Shown here: piece after piece, positions 1 through 8,808 of the stretch
Layout: each line of letters starts with the position of its first letter
How positions within the stretch are numbered: the stretch's first letter is position 1
Source: Chlorogloea sp. CCALA 695
Lineage (GTDB): Bacteria > Cyanobacteriota > Cyanobacteriia > Cyanobacteriales > Chroococcidiopsidaceae
Reading direction: 5' to 3'
DNA length: 64,000 nucleotides
Assembly: GCF_003003885.1 (NCBI RefSeq)
Contig: NZ_PVWN01000008.1
Coordinates: 62,001 to 126,000 of the forward strand
Position numbers and translations under genes: made by a program
The notes under the pieces: model-generated
Database searches by the model: none
Told to the model about the DNA's origin: nothing
Seen by the model: the letters and a program-made list of their open reading frames with translations, nothing else

Positions 1-172
1 ACTCACCCACTTTCACCACAGGCAAATTTTTTGCCCTAGGGCTAGAAGTAAGTGCTGGTTGACTGTCTCTTGTCGATTCAACTTCTCGAACAATTTCAGC
101 CTGACTGGCTAATGGAATTGCAATGGTAGTTGTTAGCAGGGCGGCAGCAGTCCACAAAATTTGTTTATTCAT
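1..172 (-). CDS. Exported protein, N-terminal fragment (runs off left edge)
   Basis: An open frame starts at ATG 172 and runs off the window after 57 residues. It begins with a lysine, then a hydrophobic stretch rich in Ala, Leu and Thr, then an A-S-Q-A-E junction around residues 23-27 that looks like a signal peptidase I site. The mature part seen so far is polar and without a recognisable motif, so no function can be given. The gene is divergent from purM, with a 396-base shared upstream region. Confidence 0.6.
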   Translation of the reverse strand, partial: MNKQILWTAAALLTTTIAIPLASQAEIVREVESTRDSQPALTSSPRAKNLPVVKVGE

Positions 173-568
173 GTATCCGTTGTGTTGACAGTTTGCAATT
201 TGCAGTTAAATCCGTATTGGAGTTGTTGCCAAAGGCGATTTTTTTATACTCCAAACTTGGACTCGTTATGTCTTTATTTTTTGATTAACAACTGCAACAG
301 ACTAACACGAAGGTTTTAAGTTGGGGATCAGTGCCATAACGCAAAAGATATAAATTTAATCTATACTTTTGACGGAGTACAGTGGAGTAAAAGCAGACTA
401 TGCCAATGTTTGCAGGTTTTTATACCTACTGCCTTTATGAGAAAATATTTATAAAACTTTACAAGACTTGTTACAATTCTTTTCTTGGTTTTTGAAGCAG
501 GCTTAAAGGCTTATAGCTTGTAAAATACATCGTGGACGTGCGATCGCAACAGAGGCAGTTTAGTTTTT
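173..568. other. Divergent intergenic region before purM
   Basis: This 396-base AT-rich gap lies between the leftward exported-protein gene and rightward purM, so it should hold both promoters. I found no convincing -35/-10 pair, hairpin or riboswitch. A half HIP1-like site (TGCGATCGCA) lies at about 540-549, just before purM. Confidence 0.5.
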
Positions 569-1603
569 ATGGATTATCGAGAGGCAGGGGTAGATGTTGA
601 AGCGGGGAGAGCGTTTGTAGAACGAATCCGAAATTTAGTTCACAGCACCCACAGACCAGAAGTTATCGGGGGATTGGGTGGGTTTAACGGCTGTTTTCAG
701 TTACCTGGAGGCTTTAAGGAGCCAGTTTTAGTATCGGGAACTGATGGAGTAGGGACAAAATTAAAACTAGCTCAAATTCTCAACTGTCATCATACCGTAG
801 GCATAGATTTAGTAGCAATGTGTGTAAATGACGTACTCACAAGCGGAGCAGAGCCATTATTTTTCTTAGATTATTTAGCCACCGGGAAGTTACAAAGCGA
901 ACAATTAACCCAAGTAGTTACAGGGATAACTACAGGGTGTAAACTAGCTGGCTGCGCTTTACTCGGTGGAGAAACGGCGGAAATGCCGGGATTTTATCAG
1001 CCGGGGGAGTACGATTTGGCAGGTTTTTGTGTGGGAATTGTCGAAAAAAGCCGGATGCTGGATAGATCCCAAGTAAAAATTGGTGATATGGCGATCGCTT
1101 TAGCTAGTGATGGATTGCATAGTAATGGTTTTAGCTTAGTCCGTAAGATTGTAGACCAGAGTAAATATAGTTGGAGCGATCGCGTTGAGGAAGTAGGGAG
1201 CAGCTTCTTAGGAGAAGGATTGCTCACCCCAACCAAAATCTACGTTAAACCTGTACTTGCAGCCCTTGCGAACGGTTTAGAAATTCACGGTATGGCTCAT
1301 ATTACCGGGGGAGGGTTGCCAGAAAACTTACCTCGCTGTTTAGGTGAAAATCAATCTATCCAGGTGAATGCTAATAGTTGGGTGATTCCACCAATTTTTA
1401 ATTGGTTAGCAGAAGTTGGCTCCGTAGATAAGGCGGCAATGTTTAATACTTTTAATATGGGAATTGGTTTTGTATTGTTAGTACCACCAAACCAAGCTAG
1501 GCAAGCAATAGAGTGGTTTAACTCCCAAGAAATTGCCACCTATGCGATCGGTGAAGTAATCGCTGGGACGGGTAAGTTAGAGGGGATAACAGACATTAGT
1601 TAA
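569..1603 (+). CDS. purM: Phosphoribosylformylglycinamidine cyclo-ligase (AIR synthetase)
   Basis: PurM closes the imidazole ring of FGAM with ATP to give AIR, the fifth step of de novo purine synthesis, in the cytosol. The 344 residues match the usual length of about 345. The N-terminus carries the DYREAGVD motif (residues 2-9). The ATP-binding fold shows [14 protein letters not shown] (about 55-68), [11 protein letters not shown] (about 79-89) and [11 protein letters not shown] (about 133-143), and the C-terminal half has [13 protein letters not shown]. The ATG at 569 sits directly before the conserved DYREAG, so the start is secure. It is monocistronic here, facing the phosphatase gene across a hairpin at 1642-1673. 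purC of the same pathway is about 18 kb away. Confidence 0.97.
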   Translation: MDYREAGVDVEAGRAFVERIRNLVHSTHRPEVIGGLGGFNGCFQLPGGFKEPVLVSGTDGVGTKLKLAQILNCHHTVGIDLVAMCVNDVLTSGAEPLFFLDYLATGKLQSEQLTQVVTGITTGCKLAGCALLGGETAEMPGFYQPGEYDLAGFCVGIVEKSRMLDRSQVKIGDMAIALASDGLHSNGFSLVRKIVDQSKYSWSDRVEEVGSSFLGEGLLTPTKIYVKPVLAALANGLEIHGMAHITGGGLPENLPRCLGENQSIQVNANSWVIPPIFNWLAEVGSVDKAAMFNTFNMGIGFVLLVPPNQARQAIEWFNSQEIATYAIGEVIAGTGKLEGITDIS

Positions 1604-1641
1604 AATACCCAATCCAATTTAATATTTTTTTCGCAATAAAA

Positions 1642-1673
1642 AGGTAAGTCTCTTATTTAAAAAAGACTTACCT
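1642..1673 (-). terminator. Hairpin terminator between purM and the PhoX-type gene
   Basis: A 10-bp perfect inverted repeat (AGGTAAGTCT / AGACTTACCT, arms 1642-1651 and 1664-1673) encloses a 12-base loop. Read on the minus strand it is followed by TTTTT, as in an intrinsic terminator, so it fits the end of the leftward phosphatase gene (stop at 1709). It may also stop purM transcription, but there is no T-run in that direction. Confidence 0.7.
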
Positions 1674-1708
1674 GTTGTAAATATACACAAAAGTAATTAA
1701 TACATCAG

Positions 1709-4120
1709 TTAGACAAAATTACGATTTCTCGAATTTCTACGACGAATACCAATTACTGAAGGACGAGGTGCGCCCAAAGCATTGCCCTTAATATTACTGG
1801 GCCAATTGCTACCGCGTGGGAGAGTTCGATTTTGAGTAAACAAAGTACCATCCAAATTCAACATCTCAATATCACGATTAAGAGTAACTTGAGGAGCGTA
1901 GGGGCAATCTTCCCCTGGGTGCTGAATAGAAATAATTAGCGTATCTGACACAAAAGTAGGGCCAGTCATTTCACAGCGTGGCGGCCCATAGGCAAAAGGT
2001 ACAACTTCTCCAGCCTTTGCGCCACTGGTGGGAATATAAAATAGCCAGTTATTGCCAAACACCCCAATCAAGCTAGAAGTCTCGACATTTTTATCAGAAG
2101 CAACCGCACTCGTTGAGCTTGCGCCTACTACAGTATGTTCAATCAGCTTAGGAGTCGCCGCCGCACCCACATCAAAACCATTGTGAGAGCCAGTAGACAT
2201 ATCTGTTACACCCCAGACATTTTCCTGGTTGTCAAATACCAAGTTGTCTACATTCGCAAAACCAGAGCCAATTTCCGCCCCTGCTTCTCCACCTTTGGCA
2301 AATCGCGTCCAACGGAAAAATAAACCTGTACCATCAGCACTATTTTCAGTGATTTTAAATAGTTCCCCCGACGGTTGAGCATCATTGATAGCGCTAGTGT
2401 ATTTAGACACAACAAAAATCTTGGAATCAGGATAACCATCGCCCCCGGCTGCGCCGTCGGTATAAGCGATAAACACTTCTTTAGTACGGGGATGCACTTC
2501 TAAGTCTTCAGGACGCGCTGTTGGCGTTGCTCCCACCAAATTAGCCGCTAAGAAAGCATCACAAACTATCGCACCTTGAGTTGAATAAAAGTCTGATAGC
2601 CGCTTGTTACGGTAATCTGGGAGCGCTTCCGCCTCGCCAAAGGAAGTAGTTACACCGCTAGAATTCACAACGGCGCTAGTAGTAACAGATAAAGAACCAC
2701 CATCGGTAGTTTGCCCTGCTACGCCATTGCGCCGGGGTAAGCGAACAAGTCCGTTATTACTCGCTTTACCCAATTGAGCAATTTCTGTAGATGCAATATC
2801 AGAGGGACGATTGGGGCTAGTTTTGGTGTCTAATTGAAGCGGAATCCATCGCCCTGTACCATCAGGCTGATAGCGCGCAGCGTAGAGAGTCCCAGACTCA
2901 AATAAAGCACTGTTATTTTTACTTGTAGGGTTAGTTACCTGGCGATCGCTCACATATTTATAAGTATGACCTCCCCGGCGATCATCACCCATATAGGCTA
3001 CTAATTTTTTACCTCGCTCAACGCGCATGGTAATGTTTTCGTGGCGGAATCGACCCAAAGCTGTATGTTTGCGGGGGCGACAATTGAGGTCGTTAGGATC
3101 GATTTCTACCATCCAGCCGTATTTTTCTCCTACCATGCCAAACTCTGCCCCAGTCGTGCCAGCAATGTACCCAGTTTGAGTACCATCGGGTTTTACTGCT
3201 TCTTGCACGCCTACAAAGAAGGCTGTACTTGCTTGGAAGTTTTCTTCGGCGGACATAATTGTTCCCCAAGGAGTTGTCCCGCCGGAACAATTGTGTCCTG
3301 TACCGATAATTTTATTACCCAAACCATCGCTACTAATATTAAATACTTCCGCCGCCGCCGGGCCTGTACCAATTAAATAATTTTGGTCGCCTTGCTGATA
3401 ACTTTTAGCTCCCCAAGCAGTGACGGCTTTGTAAGCATCCATCCGTCCGCTATTGATTCCTAAGCCAGAAAGGGTGTGAATGCGTCGGTTTTTGGCATCG
3501 CTGACGACCCCAAAGCGCCCACCGCGAACTCTTCTAGAAATTCGTAAAATCGAACCACCCATGTTGTACAAAAATTCGCCTAAAAGCGTGCGATCTTTGA
3601 CTGTAGGGGTATAACCGATAACAGACGTAAAGGATTCAGGGAATCCGGTCAAGTCGGTAGGCGATTCTGGTGCTAAAGCGCTAATGGGATAAGAAACATA
3701 TTCGTGATTTACCCACAAATAGCCATCGTTGTCGCCATTAATCGGCACAAAGCCTGTGTAGTCACAGTTGTAACCAAAATATTCGTCTTTATTGGGAAAT
3801 ACGCGATCGCCCCAACTAACAATAACGTAACGCTCGTACTCTGGCGGTACTACCACATCATCAATAATTGTGTAGGTACTTAACCTTGTATCCGTCGCCG
3901 CATTTAGAACGTTTCCGCGTTCTACACCTGTAGCGTAGTAGCTATTTTGCTGTTGATAAATAGGTAAAGGATGAGGCAAACGCACGGGAGTAAATTTTAA
4001 TGTTTCCGCCGCTTGAGCCGTGCTATCAAATAATTTTTCGCCTAAAATTGGCGCAAACGCTGCACTACCAGCACTTGCACCAAAAAACACAAGTAGCTGT
4101 CTTCGAGTAAGCTTAGACAT
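1709..4120 (-). CDS. PhoX-type (DUF839) alkaline phosphatase, Tat-exported
   Basis: This 803-residue protein belongs to the PhoX/DUF839 family, metal-dependent phosphatases that release phosphate from organic esters outside the cytoplasm. The N-terminus is a Tat signal: LTRRQLLVFFG (residues 4-14), with twin Arg at 6-7, a hydrophobic core and an Ala-rich cleavage region near 37. Family landmarks include NCSGGTTPWGTIMSAEENF in the first half, RPEDLEVHP in the second, and CEMTGP with DTLIISIQHPGED near the C-terminus. It is longer than classical PhoX, so substrate and activity may differ. A tandem TTAA cluster about 90-115 bases upstream may be a Pho box. The closest functional call is phosphatase; activity is inferred from the family only. 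Confidence 0.85.
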   Translation of the reverse strand: MSKLTRRQLLVFFGASAGSAAFAPILGEKLFDSTAQAAETLKFTPVRLPHPLPIYQQQNSYYATGVERGNVLNAATDTRLSTYTIIDDVVVPPEYERYVIVSWGDRVFPNKDEYFGYNCDYTGFVPINGDNDGYLWVNHEYVSYPISALAPESPTDLTGFPESFTSVIGYTPTVKDRTLLGEFLYNMGGSILRISRRVRGGRFGVVSDAKNRRIHTLSGLGINSGRMDAYKAVTAWGAKSYQQGDQNYLIGTGPAAAEVFNISSDGLGNKIIGTGHNCSGGTTPWGTIMSAEENFQASTAFFVGVQEAVKPDGTQTGYIAGTTGAEFGMVGEKYGWMVEIDPNDLNCRPRKHTALGRFRHENITMRVERGKKLVAYMGDDRRGGHTYKYVSDRQVTNPTSKNNSALFESGTLYAARYQPDGTGRWIPLQLDTKTSPNRPSDIASTEIAQLGKASNNGLVRLPRRNGVAGQTTDGGSLSVTTSAVVNSSGVTTSFGEAEALPDYRNKRLSDFYSTQGAIVCDAFLAANLVGATPTARPEDLEVHPRTKEVFIAYTDGAAGGDGYPDSKIFVVSKYTSAINDAQPSGELFKITENSADGTGLFFRWTRFAKGGEAGAEIGSGFANVDNLVFDNQENVWGVTDMSTGSHNGFDVGAAATPKLIEHTVVGASSTSAVASDKNVETSSLIGVFGNNWLFYIPTSGAKAGEVVPFAYGPPRCEMTGPTFVSDTLIISIQHPGEDCPYAPQVTLNRDIEMLNLDGTLFTQNRTLPRGSNWPSNIKGNALGAPRPSVIGIRRRNSRNRNFV

Positions 4121-4207
4121 CAGACCTCTTTATTGCTTAAAATTGCCGTAGTTAAAAAATGCTTTTTGGCAACAATAAGTTTGTTGTCTTTGATACCATA
4201 CTCTTAC

Positions 4208-4240
4208 GAGATTAAAATGAGTTAATGTTTGGGTTAACAC
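4208..4240 (-). promoter_or_regulatory. Possible Pho box (SphR/PhoB-type site)
   Basis: Three TTAA cores at 4212-4215, 4222-4225 and 4234-4237 lie 90-115 bases before the PhoX-type start. On the minus strand they read GTTAACCC, CATTAACT and TTTAATCT. Cyanobacterial Pho boxes are tandem PyTTAAPyPy(T/A) octamers repeated every 11 bases. Here the spacings are 12 and 10, so outer repeats are exactly two periods apart but the middle one is off by one. Weak but well placed. Confidence 0.35.
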
Positions 4241-4324
4241 TAAAACAAATTTTTCCTAAAGACTTTGGTTTAATTAAATTTGGTAGCAAACCTGCGCTAA
4301 AATCGCCTAAAAATAACTAAATTT

Positions 4325-4765
4325 TCAGTCATCTCGGAAGCCAGGATCGCTCTGTTGGGAACTAAGATTTACTGATAATCTATGTAAATTAGGTTTAGTT
4401 TTCTGAGGTAAATTAAAGCCCAATAAAATTTCTGCTTTAGTAAAATACTTAGTCCAAGATTCGATGCTAGGTTGAGCTTGCCAATTAGCGCGGGAAACTC
4501 TAGAGGAAAGTATTGGTACTACTTGCCCATTGCGATCGCAACTTACAATAATTCCAACTTCTGTAATTTTTGATAACCGATTGAACTCTTGGTTGATTAA
4601 ATTAATAGCTGTTGATTCAGCTTGCTGCATCAAGTTATTAAAACTTTGATTTGCACCTGTCTTTAGGCTGATATTTATAAATTTAGTCTCAGCGAAAGCT
4701 GGACAATTGAATGGTAAAAATAGAGCAATACCAATTACCAAGCAATTATTGAGATAATTACCCAT
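4325..4765 (-). CDS. Exported hypothetical protein
   Basis: The 146-residue product has a clear Sec signal peptide: a hydrophobic core at about residues 8-24 ending in CPAFA-ET, a typical signal peptidase I site. The mature part of about 120 residues is polar, with a central segment EVGIIVSCDRNGQVVPILSS that looks like beta strands, and a basic C-terminal half ending in RDD. I do not recognise the family. It lies between the PhoX-type gene and the aspartic-protease gene, all on the minus strand but with gaps over 120 bases, so an operon is doubtful. It probably acts in the periplasm. Confidence 0.6.
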   Translation of the reverse strand: MGNYLNNCLVIGIALFLPFNCPAFAETKFINISLKTGANQSFNNLMQQAESTAINLINQEFNRLSKITEVGIIVSCDRNGQVVPILSSRVSRANWQAQPSIESWTKYFTKAEILLGFNLPQKTKPNLHRLSVNLSSQQSDPGFRDD

Positions 4766-4894
4766 TCCTAATTCCTAAAAACACTCTGCATTAAAGTAAA
4801 AAATTGCCTAATGCAGATTTAACTCAGGTTAACAGTTGCTAAATTAACAAGTAAGTAAGCATTAGTTAATTTTGGGTAAAGAAAGTTCTACAGG

Positions 4895-5770
4895 CTAACG
4901 GGGTCGAAACTCTACAACATCGCGTTTAATTGTGATATCGTAATTGCTAAAAAAATCTTGCCCTAACAATCCCAAGTCTAAGTTTGCCGTCGGAGCGATC
5001 GCCACAGGGACATTATTAACTACCGCACCACCCACTTCTATAGAATTAACGTTGCCAATAGAAAATTCTACATTGCGATCGCTAGCAGTATTTGCTGTAG
5101 CTTTACCTATCGGGACAACTCCCAAAACCGCAGCCATTTGTTGAGTAATTACTGTACCACTAGCCCCCGTATCGACAATCATTTCAAATTGCGTACTGTC
5201 ATTGAAAGTAACATCAACTACAGGAGTTCCCCCATGACGGGTTTTGATCGCTGCTTGAAACACTCCCGAACTTGTGGGAGTAAGTATTGGTAGCGGTTGT
5301 ACGGGGGTAACAATAGATCCGGTGGGCAGAATTGCGCGCAAGGGAGCCGGACGCGGTGGAATCGGGCGAATTACTTGTTGCTGGGCGTACTTAAGATTTT
5401 GTTGGTACTGGATAATTTTTTTTTGGGCGATCAGTTTGTAAGGACTGTGGGTTGGTACAGTTTTCATTAAGGCGATCGCTTCGCTCCATTGTGCTGCTAT
5501 TAAGCCCCAATCTTCTGCACCTTGAGCAGATTGAGTAATAGTTAAAGCCCCATAAGCCTTATCTAAAGCACTTTCAAAGCGATCATGTTCAACTACTTGT
5601 GGCGGCGGCAATTTTGCTGTTTGTGGGATTGCGAAAGGTTCAATTGCTACTTGAGGATTTTGCTTTTTAGGCAATTTAGCTGCACTAAAGCTATTACAAG
5701 CAGTGCCGATTAATCCTAGTATTCCAGTTAGCAAAATTAATTCTAAACGTAGAGATAGAAACCGTTTCAT
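4895..5770 (-). CDS. Retropepsin-like aspartic protease, exported
   Basis: The C-terminal 120 residues form a retropepsin-like domain (clan AA, single-lobed): FEMIVDTGASGTVIT holds the catalytic D-T-G-A triad, and LGLLGQDFFSNYDITI is the second family landmark. Such proteins act as dimers. The 291-residue product starts with a hydrophobic segment (residues 8-25) ending LIGTAC, which could be a weak lipobox (Gly at -3 is unusual) or a plain signal peptide. Between signal and protease lies a helical region (about 60-130) and a Pro-rich linker (about 135-165). Substrate unknown; it is most likely a periplasmic or membrane-anchored protease of the kind common in cyanobacteria. Confidence 0.8.
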   Translation of the reverse strand: MKRFLSLRLELILLTGILGLIGTACNSFSAAKLPKKQNPQVAIEPFAIPQTAKLPPPQVVEHDRFESALDKAYGALTITQSAQGAEDWGLIAAQWSEAIALMKTVPTHSPYKLIAQKKIIQYQQNLKYAQQQVIRPIPPRPAPLRAILPTGSIVTPVQPLPILTPTSSGVFQAAIKTRHGGTPVVDVTFNDSTQFEMIVDTGASGTVITQQMAAVLGVVPIGKATANTASDRNVEFSIGNVNSIEVGGAVVNNVPVAIAPTANLDLGLLGQDFFSNYDITIKRDVVEFRPR

Positions 5771-6071
5771 ACTTGCGTAAAATTACTTAAAATTGTTTGT
5801 AGTATTTTTGCTATCAATTCTCCAGCATACAAAATTTTATTAGCGATGTCAGGTAATAGATGATATTTATTAAATTCACACCTTAAAAGCAAAAACCCCT
5901 CAGTTATTAACGGGTAAAACGTTGCTATTTATAGGTTCTCTCCGTTGCCTCAAAGTGCAAAAAATAGCAGAAGCTCAAGACTAGCTTGCCAAAGAAGCTA
6001 GTCAAAAAGTAATCTGATTCAAGAGCAAAACTTAATTGTTAAAAATCCTCAGCTTAAAGGCACTGCAACTT
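5771..6071. other. Divergent intergenic region with a perfect hairpin
   Basis: The gap separates the leftward protease gene from the rightward M23 peptidase gene. It contains a 9-bp perfect inverted repeat (GACTAGCTT at 5979-5987 and AAGCTAGTC at 5995-6003, 7-base loop) about 70 bases before the M23 start, followed by AAAAAG. It may be a leader structure of the M23 transcript. No other signal is clear. Confidence 0.5.
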
Positions 6072-6953
6072 ATGAGTAAAAGTAGCACCAACTACTTCAA
6101 AAATAGTCTGGTACTGACAATAGCTGTCGCTATTTCAACAATTTTGGCAACTTCGGTAAAAGCGCTGCAAGTGCAAGTTAGCCCAGCCAAACCGCGATTA
6201 GGAGATACTTTAACAGTAGTCGTAACTCCAGATAATCCCACCGCCTCTAGCCCCCCATCGGTGACAATTAACAAAAAAACTTACCCCACCTTTGCCATCG
6301 CCGCGAATAAATACCGTGCATTTTTACCGACAACCCCCCTGCAAAAGCCAGGTACAAGATCGTTACAAATAGATGCTGGAGCGGAAACTAAACAAATGTC
6401 GGTATTTGTAGGCGATCGCAAATTTCCCGTCCAACGAATTAGACTATCCCCAGGAAAATCTGGGCTTGAAGCTACAGAACACGAGCTAAAGCGCGTAGCC
6501 GAGCTTAAAGCGCTGAAAACTCCGCAAAAATTTTGGGATGGAGCTTTTCTTAAGCCTAATAAAGGCAGAATCTCTGCTATTTACGGAGTCCGTCGCTACT
6601 ATAATGGTAAATTCGCTCAAGACTACTATCATCGTGGCGTAGATTATGCCGGAGCTATAGGCTCTCCAGTTATAGCTCCCGCCGATGGGCGCGTTGCTTT
6701 AGTTGGCAGAGTTTCCCAAGGTTTTCGCGTCCACGGTAATATCATTGGCATTGATCACGGGCAAGGGGTAATTACGACTTACTTGCACCTCAGCCGTCTT
6801 AATGTCCAAGAAGGAGAGGTTGTTAAAGCAGGTCAAGTAATTGGCGCTGTAGGTTCCACAGGAGCCGTAACAGGGCCACATTTACATTGGGGATTATACG
6901 TACAAGGAGAATCGGTCGATCCTACTCCTTGGCGCGAGCGCAAATTTAATTAG
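6072..6953 (+). CDS. M23 family peptidoglycan endopeptidase (LytM type)
   Basis: A zinc metallopeptidase that cuts peptidoglycan cross-links or regulates amidases in the periplasm. With the ATG at 6072 the protein is 293 residues; an upstream in-frame TTG at 6036 is possible, but AAAGG at 6056-6060 fits ATG 6072. A hydrophobic signal segment ends in VKALQ (about residues 27-33). An Ig-like beta region follows (about 35-120). The M23 domain carries all metal ligands: HRGVD (His187, Asp191) and PHLHWG (His270, His272), plus the AIYGVRRYYNG loop. All key residues are present, so it should be active rather than a degenerate EnvC/NlpD type. It is divergent from the protease gene and followed by comFB. 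Confidence 0.9.
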   Translation: MSKSSTNYFKNSLVLTIAVAISTILATSVKALQVQVSPAKPRLGDTLTVVVTPDNPTASSPPSVTINKKTYPTFAIAANKYRAFLPTTPLQKPGTRSLQIDAGAETKQMSVFVGDRKFPVQRIRLSPGKSGLEATEHELKRVAELKALKTPQKFWDGAFLKPNKGRISAIYGVRRYYNGKFAQDYYHRGVDYAGAIGSPVIAPADGRVALVGRVSQGFRVHGNIIGIDHGQGVITTYLHLSRLNVQEGEVVKAGQVIGAVGSTGAVTGPHLHWGLYVQGESVDPTPWRERKFN

Positions 6954-7042
6954 CTCTGTTTTGCAATTTTTCTGTAATAGTAAGGCAAAATTATTGAGTA
7001 ATGTAGAAATCACCAGCAAGTGCCATAGAGTTTAGGGACATT

Positions 7043-7585
7043 ATGGGTATTGAAAAAATAGTTGAACAAGCCCTTCAAACTGGTTATCTTACACCAGCAA
7101 TGGAAGCGGAGGTAGGGTCTATTTGCGATGCAGCCTCAGAGCTATCTGCTGCGGAGTATATGGGGTTAGATAAGCTGATGGGGTCGCTGCTAACTGGGGA
7201 AGTAGTAGCTGTACAACGCAAGCAGTTTATCAATGTCATGGAAGAATTGGTACTGACTGAAGCCTTAGCTAGAGTGGCAGAAATAGAAGTTACGAGCGAT
7301 CGCCATCTCGATGTTGGAGATATTGCAGCCTATGCTTTAAACCGCCTGCCCCCACTGTATGCCACCACGGAAGAAGGTGGCAATTATCAACGTCAACGAG
7401 CTAAGGAAGAATTGGATCAATTGATTATTCAGCAAGTAAACGAAGCGATCGCCCAAAGCATAGATCGTCCTGACTTTTTCCCGGAAAGGCAAGCTTTAGG
7501 CAAAAATTCAGGGGAAGAAGTTTTAAAACAAGTCAGCGCCCTACTTCAAGCTTACGCTCCCTCCTTCGAGCAAGTGCCAGAGTAA
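7043..7585 (+). CDS. comFB: ComFB-family protein (cyclic-dinucleotide receptor type)
   Basis: The 180-residue protein carries the ComFB domain in its C-terminal half; its best landmark is DIAAYALNRLPPLYATTEEGG (about residues 93-113). Cyanobacterial ComFB/CdgR proteins have been reported to bind cyclic dinucleotides and to affect motility, cell size or competence; that is family knowledge, not visible here. The N-terminal 60 residues are helical and acidic. No membrane segment or signal is present, so it is cytosolic. TAGGGAC 6-13 bases before ATG 7043 is an acceptable ribosome site. A GGDEF-EAL protein at 20.5-24.3 kb could make or degrade its ligand, though the genes are not linked. Confidence 0.85.
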   Translation: MGIEKIVEQALQTGYLTPAMEAEVGSICDAASELSAAEYMGLDKLMGSLLTGEVVAVQRKQFINVMEELVLTEALARVAEIEVTSDRHLDVGDIAAYALNRLPPLYATTEEGGNYQRQRAKEELDQLIIQQVNEAIAQSIDRPDFFPERQALGKNSGEEVLKQVSALLQAYAPSFEQVPE

Positions 7586-8020
7586 ATCGCTTTGATGCTT
7601 CTACCTCTATATGAAGATTTGTTTGCTTGCTTAGGGGTTTTTAGCAGAAACCCGGCAAACTCAAATTAAGAACGTAATGGTTGCTTTTTTACCGCAGTAA
7701 TAGGTGTAAAAAAGCAGTTAATTGTAGCTGTAGGTGGCAAGGTGGGCGATAACAAAACTATTTTTAGTCTTGATAATAAAGTTGTGCTTCAACTTGCTTA
7801 CTGTCGTTCGTTTAGCAAATCATCCCAAAGATACTACAAATTCGCGCCCAGTAAAAAACATTACCACCAGGAACAAATGGCTTGAGCCTATAGGCAGCAA
7901 TTGGCAACAGTATGGGCTATCCTATCGCCGCCAAATAGAGCCAAGGGCGAGTACACTCAAATCGGGAACTTACTATTAGTAGACTTGTCTAGTAAAATGG
8001 GATGTTTCTTATTGGCGTGT
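7586..8020 (+). other. Intergenic region upstream of the ECF sigma gene
   Basis: This 435-base gap between comFB and the sigma gene has a small inverted repeat (GGGTTT and AAACCC, about 7634-7652) that could end comFB transcription, and a strong sigma-E-like promoter at 7965-7991 described separately. An 81-codon open frame across it (7734-7979) overlaps the promoter and shows no protein features, so I do not call it. Confidence 0.5.
7965..7991 (+). promoter_or_regulatory. Sigma-E-type (ECF) promoter before the sigma gene
   Basis: GGAACTT at 7965-7971 is followed by 15 bases and GTCTA at 7987-7991. The consensus for E. coli sigma-E promoters is GGAACTT, about 15 bases, GTCTAA. Transcription would start near 7998, giving a leader of about 20 bases to ATG 8021. 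This predicts autoregulation of the ECF sigma factor encoded just downstream and argues against an earlier translation start. Confidence 0.6.
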
Positions 8021-8677
8021 ATGAGTCTAGCTATTTCTGTACCCTGGTCATCAGTTGAGGCAAAGTCTCCTCAAGCACCAGTGCAAATAGATAAATTGTC
8101 AAACTACGATTTAATTTTGCGTTGTCAATCTGAACGCAGCCCAGATCGTGCTGCTTTTTCTGAGTTACTGCGGCGCTATCAATCTCACGTGGAACGGGTG
8201 TTGTATCACCTAGCTCCTGATTGGCAAGATCGCGCGGATTTGACTCAAGAAGTTTGGATTCGAGTGTATCGCAATATCAAACGTTTACAAGAACCAGTCA
8301 AGTTTCGGGGCTGGTTGAGCCGCATTGCTACCAACTTGTTTTACGACGAGTTACGCAAGCGTAAACGAGTGGCAAGCCCTCTGTCTTTAGATGCTCCCCG
8401 TTTTATGGAAGATGGGGAAATGAACTGGGAAATTGCTGGCGAAAATCCCTCCCCAGAGGAGGAGTTAACAACGCAAGAATTTTATGAACAATTACAGGAG
8501 GCGATTTCTGACTTGCCCGAAGTCTTTCGCACAACCATAGTTTTAAGAGAAATTGAAGGTTTAGCCTACGAAGATATTGCCGAAATTACCAAAGTCTCTT
8601 TAGGAACCGTCAAGTCAAGAATAGCTAGAGCTAGAACTAGACTTCAATCTCAACTGCAAAGCTATTTAGATGGTTAA
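8021..8677 (+). CDS. sigG: ECF-type RNA polymerase sigma factor (SigG-like)
   Basis: A group-4 sigma factor that directs RNA polymerase to envelope- or stress-type promoters. Region 2 shows AFSELLRRYQ, then DLTQEVWIRVYRNI and FRGWLSRIATNLFYDELRKR (DNA melting and -10 recognition). Region 4 shows DLPEVFRTTIVLREIEGLAY, then ITKVSLGTVKSRIARARTRL (HTH for -35 recognition). The conserved part starts at about residue 30. ATG 8021 gives 218 residues; ATG 7997 or TTG 7901 are in frame upstream but overlap the sigma-E-like promoter at 7965-7991. It pairs with the anti-sigma gene 131 bases downstream. The SigG name rests on resemblance to cyanobacterial SigG proteins and is less certain than the ECF call. 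Confidence 0.88.
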   Translation: MSLAISVPWSSVEAKSPQAPVQIDKLSNYDLILRCQSERSPDRAAFSELLRRYQSHVERVLYHLAPDWQDRADLTQEVWIRVYRNIKRLQEPVKFRGWLSRIATNLFYDELRKRKRVASPLSLDAPRFMEDGEMNWEIAGENPSPEEELTTQEFYEQLQEAISDLPEVFRTTIVLREIEGLAYEDIAEITKVSLGTVKSRIARARTRLQSQLQSYLDG

Positions 8678-8808
8678 AACTCCCAAATAACTTTTTATGT
8701 AACTTGGCAAAAATGTTAAAATAGACCTTGAATTTAAAAATCCCTCGGTTGATTTGAATAACTGCTAAGTAACTTGTTCGCCTTTAATCCCGGTAATAAA
8801 AATACTTG

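Noticed and set aside
3041-3376. 111-codon frame opposite the PhoX-type gene
   Set aside because: It lies wholly antisense to a gene with strong family motifs; antisense frames of this length are common here.
7734-7979. 81-codon open frame between comFB and the sigma gene
   Set aside because: It overlaps the sigma-E-like promoter and the upstream part of the sigma frame, has no ribosome site, and its composition shows no protein-like pattern.
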